The notes beneath the pieces are model-generated. The model was not told the DNA's origin and made no database searches. It saw nothing but the letters and a program-made list of their open reading frames with translations. Positions 1 to 9,486 of a stretch of DNA of 64,000 nucleotides are shown here, in pieces (within the stretch, counting starts at the first letter, position 1; each line of letters opens with the position of its first letter). The DNA comes from Boesenbergia rotunda (lineage: Eukaryota; Streptophyta; Magnoliopsida; Zingiberales; Zingiberaceae), in NCBI GenBank assembly GCA_024364735.1, contig JAGFNQ010001137.1:216382-280381 (forward strand). The letters run 5' to 3'. A program made the position numbers and the translations under genes.

Positions 1-454
1 AGGTATAAAGAACCTTAGGAGGACTATAGAGCCTTCCGTGCTAGGACTACCACATCTAAGGATAGAGAAATAGGCTGATATCAGGTATTAGTCGACTGGT
101 GAGAGGGTCAGTCCACTGATAATTCTGTAAGGTACTTTTCGATAGCGATCAACCGACTGGTAACTTGTCTCAGTCGATTGATACATGCTGAAATTATTTT
201 CAACAAGTCAGAAAAGTATCCTAATGATGTCAATCATGTGTATAATCATATAGGGGATTAATATACAATGTTTATAATCATTAGAAGGTAAAAATCTAAT
301 AATTGGGATATTATTGGAAGTTCTTTTTGATGTATGGCAAAGAGGGAGAATTATGGTTTAATTGAGAAACCTTATATACCTTTGCAATAAATTCTAGCTC
401 AACGGGGTGCTTAGGTAAAGGGGGAGCATTATTGCTCGTGCATTGGCAAAAGGG
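1..454 (+). other. 3' internal non-coding part of gag-only element A2
   Basis: No supportable gene. The segment resembles the reverse complement of the 3' internal region of A1 (around 1680-1815): both have a stretch on a repeated ATTGGGATATTATTGG, then a 'GATGTATG-CAAAG' stretch and a GGGGGAGCATT...TTGCTC motif. It contains imperfect AGTCGACTGG-type palindromes near 92-180. It is probably continuous with 5905-6232 and ends in the A2 3' LTR; nested A1 now separates the two. The start of A2 is outside the window. Confidence 0.65.
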
Positions 455-1362
455 TGTTAGGATCGATTCCGTACGCTAGAGGGGGTGAATAGCATTTCTC
501 GAACCGCTTTCTTGTACCTGCGTTGTTAGTTGCACAGCGGAAACAATAATAAAGAAAACAAACCACGCTAACAAAAAGGATTTACTTGGTATCCACCCTG
601 GCCGGGTGACTAATCCAAGAATCCGTCGGTGGATCACTCCCCGGATAACCTCCGGCTAGCTCTCGTCGCTCCTTATGGGTGGAGAAACCTCACCACAACA
701 CCTTGAGAACCTCTGAGCACAAAGACTACTGTTTGACCCTTAATCAAGACCAAACTCGTCAAGAATCTCAGCCACCACGAAGTCCTCTTTAAATAGGACT
801 CGGGCTGAAACCTTCGCTACCAGTCGACTGTCCCAAGGGCAGTCGACTAGTGCCACTGAAATTCGACCGTTGCACCCCAACGTTCGAATTCTCAGCCAAC
901 TCACCAGCCACCTACCAGTCGACTGCCCCCAGGGCAGTCGACTGGTCCCCAGCTGAACCCTTCCCGAGTACAATCACACCACACTCGTATCCTCACGACT
1001 CGACTGATTCCTCCACAACCTCGACTATTACCTTCGCGCCCTCTTCATCTTCGGCCCTGATCCCTCGGATGCGCACGCAAACCTCCAGTTTGCCTCCATG
1101 CTACCCTTCACGTACGCCTCGAAGTCCGCGCCCATCAGCTTATCGTCCTTGCTCTCCAAGGTCCCTCGGGTGCACACAAGCCTCCAGCTTGTCTCCATGC
1201 CACCCTTCACCGTACTGAGGCCGTCCAGCCTAGTCCATATGTGTAACCTATACAACCTGCACACTCAACATACACATATAAGATCACAAGGGTAAACCTA
1301 ACTTAAACCCTTTGCCCAAACATCAAAACACTTGGTCACTCCGGACCACAGATTGCCTCACA
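455..1362 (-). repeat. A1 3' LTR (left copy)
   Basis: Near-identical to 4995-5904. On the element strand it starts TGTGAGGCAATC (the right copy has TGTTGAGGC) and ends CCTAACA. It holds two palindromes on CAGTCGACTG: near 822-850 (imperfect) and at 915-945 (14-bp arms around a 3-nt centre). A TATA-like TATTTAAAG on the minus strand sits in the loop of an inverted repeat with arms 781-786 and 795-800. Open frames in the LTR are read-through of repeats and are not supported as genes. Confidence 0.88.
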
Positions 1363-3379
1363 ATCTCCCCCTTTTTGATATTTGACAATTCGTTTAAGTT
1401 AGGGAAAGCAAAACAGTAGTCAATAGCAAAACCAATGCATATGCAAATGCAAAAATGGATCCTATCCCAAGGCATCCTACACCTAACCCTCCAAGTTTAG
1501 GATTTTCCACACCTAACCTTCCAAGTTAGGATTTTTCCACACCTAACCTTCCAAGTTAGGATTTTTACACACAAAATGGGCTTTTTAAAGCTTCTCCCAA
1601 GCTCTCCCTACATTAGACTTACAAAGGCTTTTTAAGAACCTCTCCCAGGTTCCCCTTACGCCAAGAATGGAGCAACTATGCTCCCCCTTAATCTTAGCTC
1701 CCCCTAAACCGGGTTTCTAGCAAAGATAAGTTTGGTTTCCCAACTTAAACCCAAACTTCTCCCCCTTTGTCATACATCAAAAAGACCCCAATAATATCCC
1801 AATTATTGGTTCTTTGAATTCCTAATGATCATAAACAATGTGTACGAGCCTCCCATACACTTGTTTTCCATTATTTGAACCTAAGTCAGCTGCTAGATAC
1901 CCACACCAGCTTTGACCAGTCGACTGCCCCCAGGGCAGTCGACTGATACTCTGATTTATTAGTTTTCTGGCCAATTTCAGAATTGCGCCAGAAATTCCAC
2001 ACTTCACCAAAAATTCCCAAAATTCATGGAGAACTTTGTGGTACCCATACTTACTTGGGAAAAATACATCCAACCATGTATCTATCACCATTCCCAAGTT
2101 TGACACAAAACTCAAAAATTTTCTATGAAAATCAAGGCAAACAAGGAGGTAACCTCCCCTCAACCTTTGCCTTCTCCCAATTTCCAATCTCCAAGATCAA
2201 GTTCTACCCAACTTGACACCATGACACCAAATTAGGTTCTACCAAACCTAACACCAAGTTATTCTCCCTTGGCTACCATTAACGGATTGCCCTCAAGCAA
2301 CCTTTCTCTTAGTGCCTAAAAGAACTCAACAAAACCCTAAACAATCTAAGACTTTTGCAAACACATTTGCTAGGATATGCCCTATCCTAGAAGAATATGT
2401 TTTGGTTAAGATTATCAAATGTGCTTGACTTTGGTTTAATTCTCTAATTTTTCCAAGGATGGACACTTCGTATCAATTTGCAAATGTATCTCTAATTCCA
2501 TGTGTTTGTCAAAGCTAACCATCATAATTCGACACATAAAATTGTCCTCAATTCATTCCTTTATCTATATGAAAGTTTCCCCCTTTTTATCTCTAAATCC
2601 TAGATACACATGAGAAACTTATCAACCATCCTTGAATGACCTCATTTCATATAATCACCATTAACCCATGAGGCACACCTTAACTCAAGGAATATAATCA
2701 AGAATCTTAATTTTAAGATCATCTCTATTATCCAAAGCCTTTTCTTCCTAACCCTAGTGGCTCAGTCGACTGCCCCTGGGGCAGTCGACTGCGAAAACAT
2801 ATAGAAAGTTTCTAGGCTTGAGACCAGTCGACTGCCACTGGGGCAATCGACTGGTACCTGATTTTCAGGTTTTTTAGTCCAATTTCAGAAATGCCTAGAT
2901 AATTCCACAAATCTCCAAAAATTATGAAATTTCGCGGAGAGATTTGTGGGGCCAATGTCTACTTGGGAAAAATACATTTCAAAACAAATGTACTCTAGAT
3001 CCCAAGATTGGCACGAAATCCAACTCTACCTAAATTGTATCATTTTAACTCCTCCAAAAGTTTTAATTTAGGCTTCTCCTTGATGTATCTTCTTATTTCT
3101 GACCATGATACATTCTTAGCATTTAATTATATGGTATTTTCCCATTAACCCTTAATTTTATCAAATATCACCCTATTTTCACCTTTTTCTCCTTAAATCC
3201 TCTTTTGAATGTGCCAAAACCTAGTGTTAAGACTTACCCAAGTCTTCCAATCCCTTTTGATACATTTCACCTAATTTCCTAGGAGAAAAACTTTTGAGAT
3301 ACATTTACCATGGACCCCAAAGGCTCCTAGAGCTCCCCTTTGAGCTCTGAGCCCTAGCCACCTCCCTAGGTGACTTAAC
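1363..3379 (-). other. A1 3' internal non-coding region with purine tract and hairpin minisatellite
   Basis: About 2 kb between gag and the 3' LTR with no pol homology that I can see. The purine tract (minus strand, about 1363-1378) abuts the LTR. Three tandem units of about 30 bp at 1482-1560 have the form CCTAAC..GTTAGG; this is the same minisatellite found in the SIRE-like LTR at 7396-7800. Long palindromes on CAGTCGACTG occur at about 1919-1945, 2764-2792 and 2824-2853. The rest is AT-rich sequence with recurring 'GGGGGAG' purine motifs. Confidence 0.7.
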
Positions 3380-4922
3380 TCATACTAGACCACACCGGTA
3401 TGCTTCCGGTGATTCTTGGACTACAAAATGGACCTTCTTAACCTTGGACACCTTGTCCTTGGTCAAGTCACCCTTTCTACCTTTTGATGGCACCCTCTTG
3501 CCATCCTTAGACTTACCCTCCTTGCCATTATATGCTTCCCCAGCATATTTCTTTCTATTTTTCTTGGAGGTCTTAGACCGATATCCCAAACCCGATCTAT
3601 TATAGTTGGGTTTTAAACTACCCAACACCATGTCTAAGCCCTTAGATCCAACCATGAATCTTTCTAGGGCCTTTTATAATGTATCAAGCCTTGCCCTCAA
3701 GGATTGATTTTCTCTATCTAGAGTTCTAACCCTAGAACCCATATGTCCACCTTGGACATTTCTAGGCCTAACCTCCTTTCTAAGTACATTCCTTCCCTTC
3801 TTGGGATTAGTGTCATGATCCTTAAATCTAGAGGTCTTGGATCTATCATTATGCATGCTCTTCCTAGGGTTTTGATCTACCTTGTTAACCCTAGTCCTAT
3901 TATTATATTTGAAACCAAAATTATGCACCATTAAACATTTTTCATGAATGTTAGCATGCATTGATGAATGATTAATTCTATTTTTATCATGCATTGAGGA
4001 ACTTGAAATTGAATTATATTTTAATCTAGGGTTAGGAATTACCTCCCTTACCCTTGATGTTCCCCTTTGATGGAAGCTTCTTCTCTTTCTCTCCTCCTTC
4101 TCCCATCTTCTCAAATTCTCCATTTTCTTTAATTCTCCTTTTCTAGGGCACTTGGTGTGGTAGTGCCCTAGTTCATCACATGTAAAGCATCGAATTCCCT
4201 TTTTTCCTTTCTTGGGCTCCTCCAATCCTACAACCCTCGTTAGATTTAAATGGAATTGAAATTGGTTTAGATTTTACCTCTATTTTACCTTTTGGGCACT
4301 TGTCCTTGTAGTACCCCTTTTCGTTGCAACCAAAGCATGTGATGTGCTTCTTTTTCCTTGCTTTGGTGGAGATAGAGGCTTCTTCTTGTTCTTGTATGAT
4401 TAAGGGCCTCTCCTCCCCCTCAATCCTTGAAGTTGATACTTCTTCTTCTTCTTCTCTGGATGAGATGGAGGACCTCTCACTCTCTTCTTCCATTTCACTT
4501 GAGGAGGTAGATGATTCTTCATCCTTTTTCTCCTCTTCTTGTGTTGTTGAGTCCACTTCCTCGGCCTCTTCCACTAATTGATCTCGTGTAGGGTTTTTAT
4601 GGAGTTCTTTCAATTTGCTCCACAATTCACATGCGTTTTGGTATTCCCCTACATCACTCAAAATTTTATTAGGCAAAACATTTTTCAAAATACTAATTAC
4701 CTTCTCATTGGCCCAAAATTGTTCTTGTTGATCTTTGTCCCAATATCTAGGACGAAGCCTCTTTCCGTGCTTGTCCTTTGGAACTTTGAAGGGCTCTTCA
4801 AGTGCAATTCTACATTCCCACTCCATCGCGAACCACGTCTCCATTCTCGACTTCCAATACTCGAAATCTTCATAGTCGTAGGGCGGTGGAGTGTAAATAT
4901 CGTCCCCAAATTTGTCTTCCAT
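3380..4922 (-). pseudogene. gag: A1 gag (capsid-nucleocapsid), broken
   Basis: Encodes a copia-type Gag, the structural protein of the retrotransposon particle. Start is the ATG at 4922, 59 nt after the primer site. The N-terminal capsid part reads TPPPYDYEDFEYW, then a HGKRLRPRYW motif. An acidic Ser/Glu-rich linker follows, then two CCHC-type zinc knuckles: CFGCNEKGYYKDKC (a Tyr replaces the His) and CFTCDELGHYHTKC. A coiled-coil-like stretch RENQSLRARLDTL precedes the C-terminal 'GSKGLDMVLGS...RSGLGYRS' block. The reading frame is broken by a frameshift near 4195-4240, beside a run of six A/T, and by an in-frame stop near 3674. A5 carries a stop at a different codon, so an uninterrupted ancestor of about 530 residues is inferred. 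Confidence 0.85.
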
Positions 4923-4980
4923 GTTCTTCTTCCTCTAGCGTGTGCTCCCTTGGCGGCTATTCCAATCAAGATCGGTCCTA

Positions 4981-4992
4981 GCTCTGATACCA
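4981..4992 (-). other. A1 primer-binding site (tRNA-iMet)
   Basis: On the minus strand this reads TGGTATCAGAGC, the standard plant initiator-Met tRNA primer site. It lies 2 nt inside the A1 5' LTR and fixes element orientation as minus. Confidence 0.9.
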
Positions 4993-4994
4993 AT

Positions 4995-5904
4995 TGTTAG
5001 GATCGATTCCGTACGCTAGAGGGGGTGAATAGCGTTTCTCGAATTGCTTTCTTGTACCTGCGTTGTTAGTTGCACAGCGGAAACAATAATAAAGAAAACA
5101 AACAACGCTAACAAAAAGGATTTACTTGGTATCCACCCTGGCCGGGTGACTAATCCAAGAATCCGTCGGTGGATCACTCCCCGGATAACCTCCGGCTAGC
5201 TCTCGTCGCTCCTTATGGGTGGAGAAACCTTACCACAACACCTTGAGAACCTCTGAGCACAAAGACTACTGTTTGGCCCTTAATAAAGACCAAACTCGTC
5301 AAGAATCTCAGCCACCACGAAGTCCTCTTTAAATAGGACTCGGGCTGAAACCTTCGCTACCAGTCGACTGCCCCTACGGCAGTCGACTCGTGCCACTGAA
5401 ATTCGACCGTTGCACTCCAACGTTCGAATTCTCAGCCAACTCACCAGCCACCTACCAGTCGACTGCCCCCAGGGCAGTCGACTGGTCCCCAGCTGAACCC
5501 TTTCCCGAGTACAATCACACCGCATTCGTATCCTCACGACTCGACTAACTCCTCCACAACCTCGACTATTGCCTTCGCGCCCTCTTCATCTTCAGCCCTC
5601 GTCCCTCGGATGCGCACGCAAACCTCCAGTTTGCCTCCATGCCACCCTTCACGTACGCCTCGAAGTCCGCGCCCATCAGCTTATCGTCCTTGCTCTCCAA
5701 GGTCCCTCGGGTGCACACAAGCCTCCAGCTTATCTCCATGCCACCCTTCACCGTACTGAGGCCGTCCAGCCTAGTCCATATGTGTAACCTGTACAACCTG
5801 CACACTCAACATACACATATAAGATCACAAGGGTAAACCTAACTTAAACCCTTTGCCCAAACATCAAAACACTTGGTCACTCTGGACCACAGATTGCCTC
5901 AACA
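4995..5904 (-). repeat. A1 5' LTR (right copy)
   Basis: Partner of 455-1362, differing by scattered substitutions and single-base indels. The TATA-bearing inverted repeat is conserved (arms 5321-5326 and 5335-5340). Two CAGTCGACTG palindromes lie near 5360-5388 and 5457-5486; the first has changes that partly break the symmetry. Ends in CCTCAACA on the plus strand. Confidence 0.88.
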
Positions 5905-6232
5905 AGGGGGAGCATTGTTGCTCATGTATTGGTAAAAGGGAGCCTAGTGATAGGTTCTTATAAAGCTTTTGGTATGTCCAAGTGTAGGGGGAGCCTTTGA
6001 GAGGTTCTTAAAAAGTCCGTTGATGAAAATCCTAACTCATTAGGGAGTTTAGGTGTAAGGGATGTCTGGTGATTGGATCCATGCATTATTTGCATTGCAT
6101 TACATATGCATTGGCAGTGTAAGTCCAAGGTGTAGCCTTGGCAATGTAAGTCCAAATAATTATTTCGCATTATTATTTGCTATTTGTTTTGCCTAACTTA
6201 AACGTATTGCCAAACATCAAAAAGGAGAAGAT
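5905..6232 (+). other. A2 3' internal remainder and polypurine tract
   Basis: Continues the 1-454 segment after the A1 insertion. The first 36 bp repeat the last 37 bp before A1 (about 418-454) with about four mismatches. No coding signal. The purine tract AAAAAGGAGAAGAT at 6219-6232 directly abuts the LTR at 6233, marking that LTR as a 3' LTR on the plus strand. Confidence 0.75.
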
Positions 6233-7208
6233 TGTTGAGGCAATCTATGGTTTGTGGGATCATGTGTTTTAATGTTTGGGAAAAGGGTTTGAGTTAGGTT
6301 CACCCATGTATTTGATATGTGTATTTAAGTATGCAGGTTTGCAGGATACACATATGACTCAACTTGACGGCTTCGGGTCCAGTGAAGGATGGAGAATCCG
6401 AGGGATCATGGACAAGGCATCAACGATGAGCTAAGGGAAGCGTACTTCAAGGCATACGTGAAGTATGACATGAGGACGAGGTACTGGCTTGTATACATTT
6501 GAGGGAAATGAGCCAAAGTGAAGAAGGCTTAAAGGCAAGAGTCAAGATTGCAATGAAGAGTCAAGTGAGTCGTAAGGGTCCGAGTGCGAGTGAACTATAC
6601 TCGGGAAGGGAAATCCTAGGTTTAGGGTTTTACTAGTCGGTCATACCAATAGACTAGTAGAGGTCACAAAATATCAATTGACTGATTTTCTGTGCAGTGG
6701 ACTATTATGTCGGCTGAATTCAAACGTTATAGGCTGAATTCGAACGTTGGGCTATAATGTTCGAATTCGACAGATGATAGTCGACTCGTGTTGGCACTAG
6801 TCGACTGGTAACGGCTGGATCAGCAACGAGATCTATTTAAGAGATCTCGGTTTGCTTAAGAGAGGTTGACGAAATTGGTCTTGGTTAAAGGCCAATTAGT
6901 AGTCTAAGTGCTCAGGTGTGTGTGTGCGGGTTGTGGCAAGGTTTCTCCACCCACAATGAGCGACACGAGCTAGCTGGTTGTTTTTCAAGGAGTTATCCAC
7001 CAACAGATAGGGATCGTCCACTTAACGGGCAGTCGTGGAGTAAGAGTGTCATCTCCGAACTACGTAAATTAGTTTGTCTTCTTGTTTGTATTAGTTTTAG
7101 TATAATTATTATTCCGCTTGCGCACTAACACATATAGGAAGATGAGAACCAACGAATAGAGGGTGATGAGCTATTCACTCCCCTCTAGCAGGCCTACGAT
7201 CTCGTACA
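6233..7208 (+). repeat. A2 3' LTR (family A)
   Basis: Starts TGTTGAGGCAATC directly after a purine tract and ends near CTCGTACA at 7208. Alignable by eye to 41212-42172 (A3) and more distantly to the A1 and A5 LTRs. Contains AGTCGACT-type motifs (6780-6810) and a TATA-like TATTTAAG at 6834-6841 inside a perfect 8-bp inverted repeat (6827-6834 and 6842-6849). The exact 3' end is uncertain by a few bases. Confidence 0.8.
6827..6849 (+). promoter_or_regulatory. TATA-like box framed by inverted repeat, A2 LTR
   Basis: Left arm CGAGATCT (6827-6834) and right arm AGATCTCG (6842-6849) are exact reverse complements around ATTTAAG. The TATTTAA spans the arm/loop border. The same position in A3 and A5/A1 has different arms that still pair. 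Promoter role is inferred from position and sequence only. Confidence 0.5.
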
Positions 7209-7294
7209 AAGTGTACTCCCCCTCCTATAATGAAAATACTTGATAATAATTGAATGTTGAGTTTTGACAAGAGCTTTAAAGTCATTGAAGATAA
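7209..7294 (-). pseudogene. Old copia integrase fragment, part distal to SIRE-like insertion
   Basis: On the minus strand one frame reads an integrase-like stretch (FKALVKTQHS...) followed by a remnant of the 'GGEYT' acidic-residue region. It continues in sense from the integrase start at 40536-40663. The last five bases (GATAA, 7290-7294) are the target duplication of the SIRE-like element. The fragment is heavily degenerate. Confidence 0.6.
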
Positions 7295-7395
7295 TGTTGA
7301 TGCAGTCTGGCCCTGATTGTTGTTTTGGTGTTGACATCGATTTTAGTTTAGGTTGATTATGTTGATTATGATGATTATGATTAAGTCCTGATCGG

Positions 7396-7800
7396 GGATC
7401 AGCATGGTATGGAAAGTCCTAGCTTGGAGGGCTAGGTGTTGGAAAATCCTAACCTGGAGGGTTAGGTGTTGAAAATCCTAGCTTGGAGGGCTAGGTGTGT
7501 GAAAAGTCCTAATTCGGAAGAGGTGGGTGAAAAATCCTAGCTTGGAGGGCTAGGTGAAAAGTCCTAACTTGGAGGGTTAGGTGCAAATTCCCATCTTGGA
7601 GAATTAGGTGAAAAAGTCCTGGCTTGGAGGGTCAGATCCTAGCTTGGAGGGCTAGGTTTGGAAAAGTCCTAATTCGGAAGAGTTGGGGTGAAAAGTCCTA
7701 GCTTGGAGGGCTAGGTGAAAAGTCCTAGCTTGGAGGGTTAGGTGCAAATTTCCAACTTGGAGGGTTAGGTGAAAAATCCTTAGCTTGGAGGGCTAAGGTG
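7396..7800 (+). repeat. Hairpin minisatellite, about 14 units of about 27 bp
   Basis: Units follow the pattern AAAAGTCCTAGCTTGGAGGG-CTAGGTG. Each unit is self-complementary: arms of 6-7 nt around a 7-nt TTGGAGG-type loop. Arms change together: CCTAGC/GCTAGG (7418-7436, 7477-7495, 7536-7554, 7638-7656, 7697-7715), CCTAAC/GTTAGG (7448-7466, 7563-7581) and CCTTAGC/GCTAAGG (7778-7798). A few units are imperfect (those with AATTCGGAAG and CCATCTTGGAG). Confidence 0.85.
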
Positions 7801-7813
7801 GTTGGAGCCCCTG

Positions 7814-8410
7814 GATCGGTCTGGTGACCGATCAGGGAGTTGGCACGGTGCTCCTTCGTGGATCGGTCTGGTGACCGATCCAGCGATAACTGATCGGTCT
7901 GGTGACCGATCACGGAGTATGCGTTTCACCCATTGCTTGGCTCCTGATCGGTCTGGTGACCGATCAGGGAGCAAACAGTGAGGTTGAGTTCCCTTGCTGA
8001 TCTGCTCCTGATCGGTCTGGTGACCGATTAGGATCACTGTGCAGATCGTTCTGGAGAACGATCCAGTGTCGCAAGATCCTCTATATGACCGATCAGGACG
8101 GAGCCTGATCGGTCTGGACCCAACCTGATCGGTCTGGTGACCGATCAGGATGTTTCTTGATCGATCCGGTGATCGATCAGGAGGTCTGGACTGCGAAGCT
8201 CAGAAATCGCCCGATAAAGGGGTGGATCGGTCCGGTGATCGATCCACAACCTGGGATCGGTCTGGTGACCGATCCAGGAGAGTCTCAAAGAAATCGCGAT
8301 TTCTAATCGAGCATTGGGGACCGATCAGGATGTAGCCTGATCGGTCTGGACCCAGCCTGATCGGTCTGGTGACCGATCAGGAGGCTCTCTGATCGGTCCG
8401 GTGACCGATC
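7814..8410 (+). repeat. Cluster of twelve GATCGGTC-type palindromes
   Basis: Canonical form GATCGGTCTGGTGACCGATC (8-bp arms, 4-nt centre) at 7814, 7861, 7892, 7946, 8127, 8255 and 8359. Variants are at 8010 and 8225 (one broken pair), 8391 (centre CGGT), 8044 (GATCGTTC/GAACGATC) and 8159 (GATCGATC/GATCGATC). Spacing is irregular (11 to 85 bp). Lone half-sites lie near 8086-8120 and 8338-8350. Flanks are often extended symmetrically (CCTGATC...GATCAGG or TGGATC...GATCCA). Confidence 0.88.
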
Positions 8411-9430
8411 ACTTTAATTCAAATTGCACTGTCAGACGCTCTGATAGCGTCTGAACGTATCCGATTCTCTGCGCTTAACATTTGATACATGATATGCTGT
8501 TTGATATGCTGCTCTAAAACTCTGATTAAGCTGCAGGTGACAGGGGAGGATTCAAACACTCAAGGAGAAGTCAATGGAGGCTTTCCTTGGAGCAGGTTTG
8601 TCCGTTTTCCATCTTAGGTTGCAACGGCCGGAGCTGCAGACTGGAGCTGCTGACTGAAGCTTGGCTGAGGGGAGCTCAGGAAGTCCAGGAAGGGTTCAGT
8701 AGTAGCTGGCGTTGGTAGAGAAGCAGCTGGAGGCTGCAGGAGATGCTGTCACCTGGTGCTGAGTGGAGGAGCAAAAGGGCGGAAGAAGGCTTCGATGAAG
8801 CAAGAGTTCACGAACTAAGTTCTTGCTGCGCCTTGTGTTCTCCACATCTAGCTTGCACGTTCTGAAGGTCATCATCTTGGGAAAGCAATAGAATCTGAGA
8901 AGCAATCAGTCTTTACTCGAGCGCCTGAAGGAGAGAACAAGAGGCTTGGAGTCCGACAGCGGGAAGACACGAGGAAGGGTTTCTTGCGTGAGATCGCCGC
9001 TGGGTGGAGCTCAGGAAAGCTTGTTGTGTTCTTGTCTTTGCTAAGTGCTTGAGTAAGATCCTTCTTGTTGTTTCTTTGTGCTTAAACTTAAATCTATGAT
9101 TGAAACGCTGTGGAGAGGTTTCTCCATCGAGAAGGAGGTTGCTTTCTATCCAGTGATAACCGGGGCTTGATCTGCCGACGATCAAGGGATCGCCCACCTT
9201 AAGGGCACGCCAAGGAGTAGGGGCAAGTTATCCCCGAACCTTGTAAACCCTCCTTGTTAGCGATCTTGCTAGTGTGTCGACTTTGCTTTCATTTCCTGTT
9301 TCTGCATTTTCTGTTTTCATACTTCGCTGTGCTACTAACCAAGTGAAGTGCAGAAATCTGATAAGTCCTCAAAGGTCCAAGTGATTGGCTATATTCACCC
9401 CTCCTCTCTAGCCATCCGGGTTCCAACAAG

Positions 9431-9442
9431 TGGTATCATAGC
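9431..9442 (+). other. SIRE-like primer-binding site
   Basis: Reads TGGTATCATAGC, one base off the tRNA-iMet site, 2 nt after the LTR end. Fixes plus orientation. Confidence 0.85.
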
Positions 9443-9486
9443 CTGGGGCTCTGTTCACGGCTTAACATCCTAGAGTTATCAACAAG

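Larger units (their letters stand above)
455..5904 (-). mobile_element. A1: gag-only Ty1/copia-like LTR retrotransposon (TR-GAG type), complete
   Basis: Two direct repeats of about 908 bp (455-1362 and 4995-5904) bound an internal region with a minus-strand tRNA-iMet primer site beside the right repeat and a purine tract beside the left one. The element therefore reads right to left. Internal coding capacity is gag only: no protease, integrase or reverse transcriptase motif is present between 1363 and 4980. LTR ends are TGTT...AACA on the element strand, with a one-base loss in the left copy. The 5 bp flanks are AAGGG (450-454) and AGGGG (5905-5909), so there is no clean duplication; AAGGG is found at 5904-5908 if the terminal A is shared. 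It lies within A2 in opposite orientation. Gag-only LTR elements are known in plants as TR-GAG; assignment to that class is inference. Confidence 0.85.
7295..9428 (+). repeat. SIRE-like 5' LTR
   Basis: 2,134 bp, TGTTGATG...TTCCAACA, followed at +2 by the primer site. Near-identical to 26246-28351 plus 40474-40535. The first half is filled with a hairpin minisatellite (7396-7800) and a cluster of GATCGGTC palindromes (7814-8410). The 3' third (about 9110-9428) has blocks resembling the end of the family A LTRs: GGTTTCTCCA, 'GCCGACGATCAAGGGATC', and CTATATTCACCCCTCCTCTC. Repetitive open frames on both strands here are artefacts of the repeats. Confidence 0.9.

Noticed and set aside
850..1295. 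Pro/Ser-rich open frames in the A1 LTR and their copies at 5569-5836 and 56689-57140
   Set aside because: They lie within LTRs, overlap on both strands, and show no family motif or consistent start.
7725..8335. Open frames rich in 'DRSPDRS' or 'RSGDRS' repeats
   Set aside because: They are translations of the GATCGGTC palindromes and the minisatellite, occur on both strands, and recur only because the LTR recurs.
7814..8410. Regular palindromic repeats with spacers, looking like a CRISPR array
   Set aside because: Spacers vary from about 11 to 85 bp, the palindromes lie inside an LTR with a duplicate at 26793-27388, no cas gene is present, and the surroundings are plant retrotransposons.
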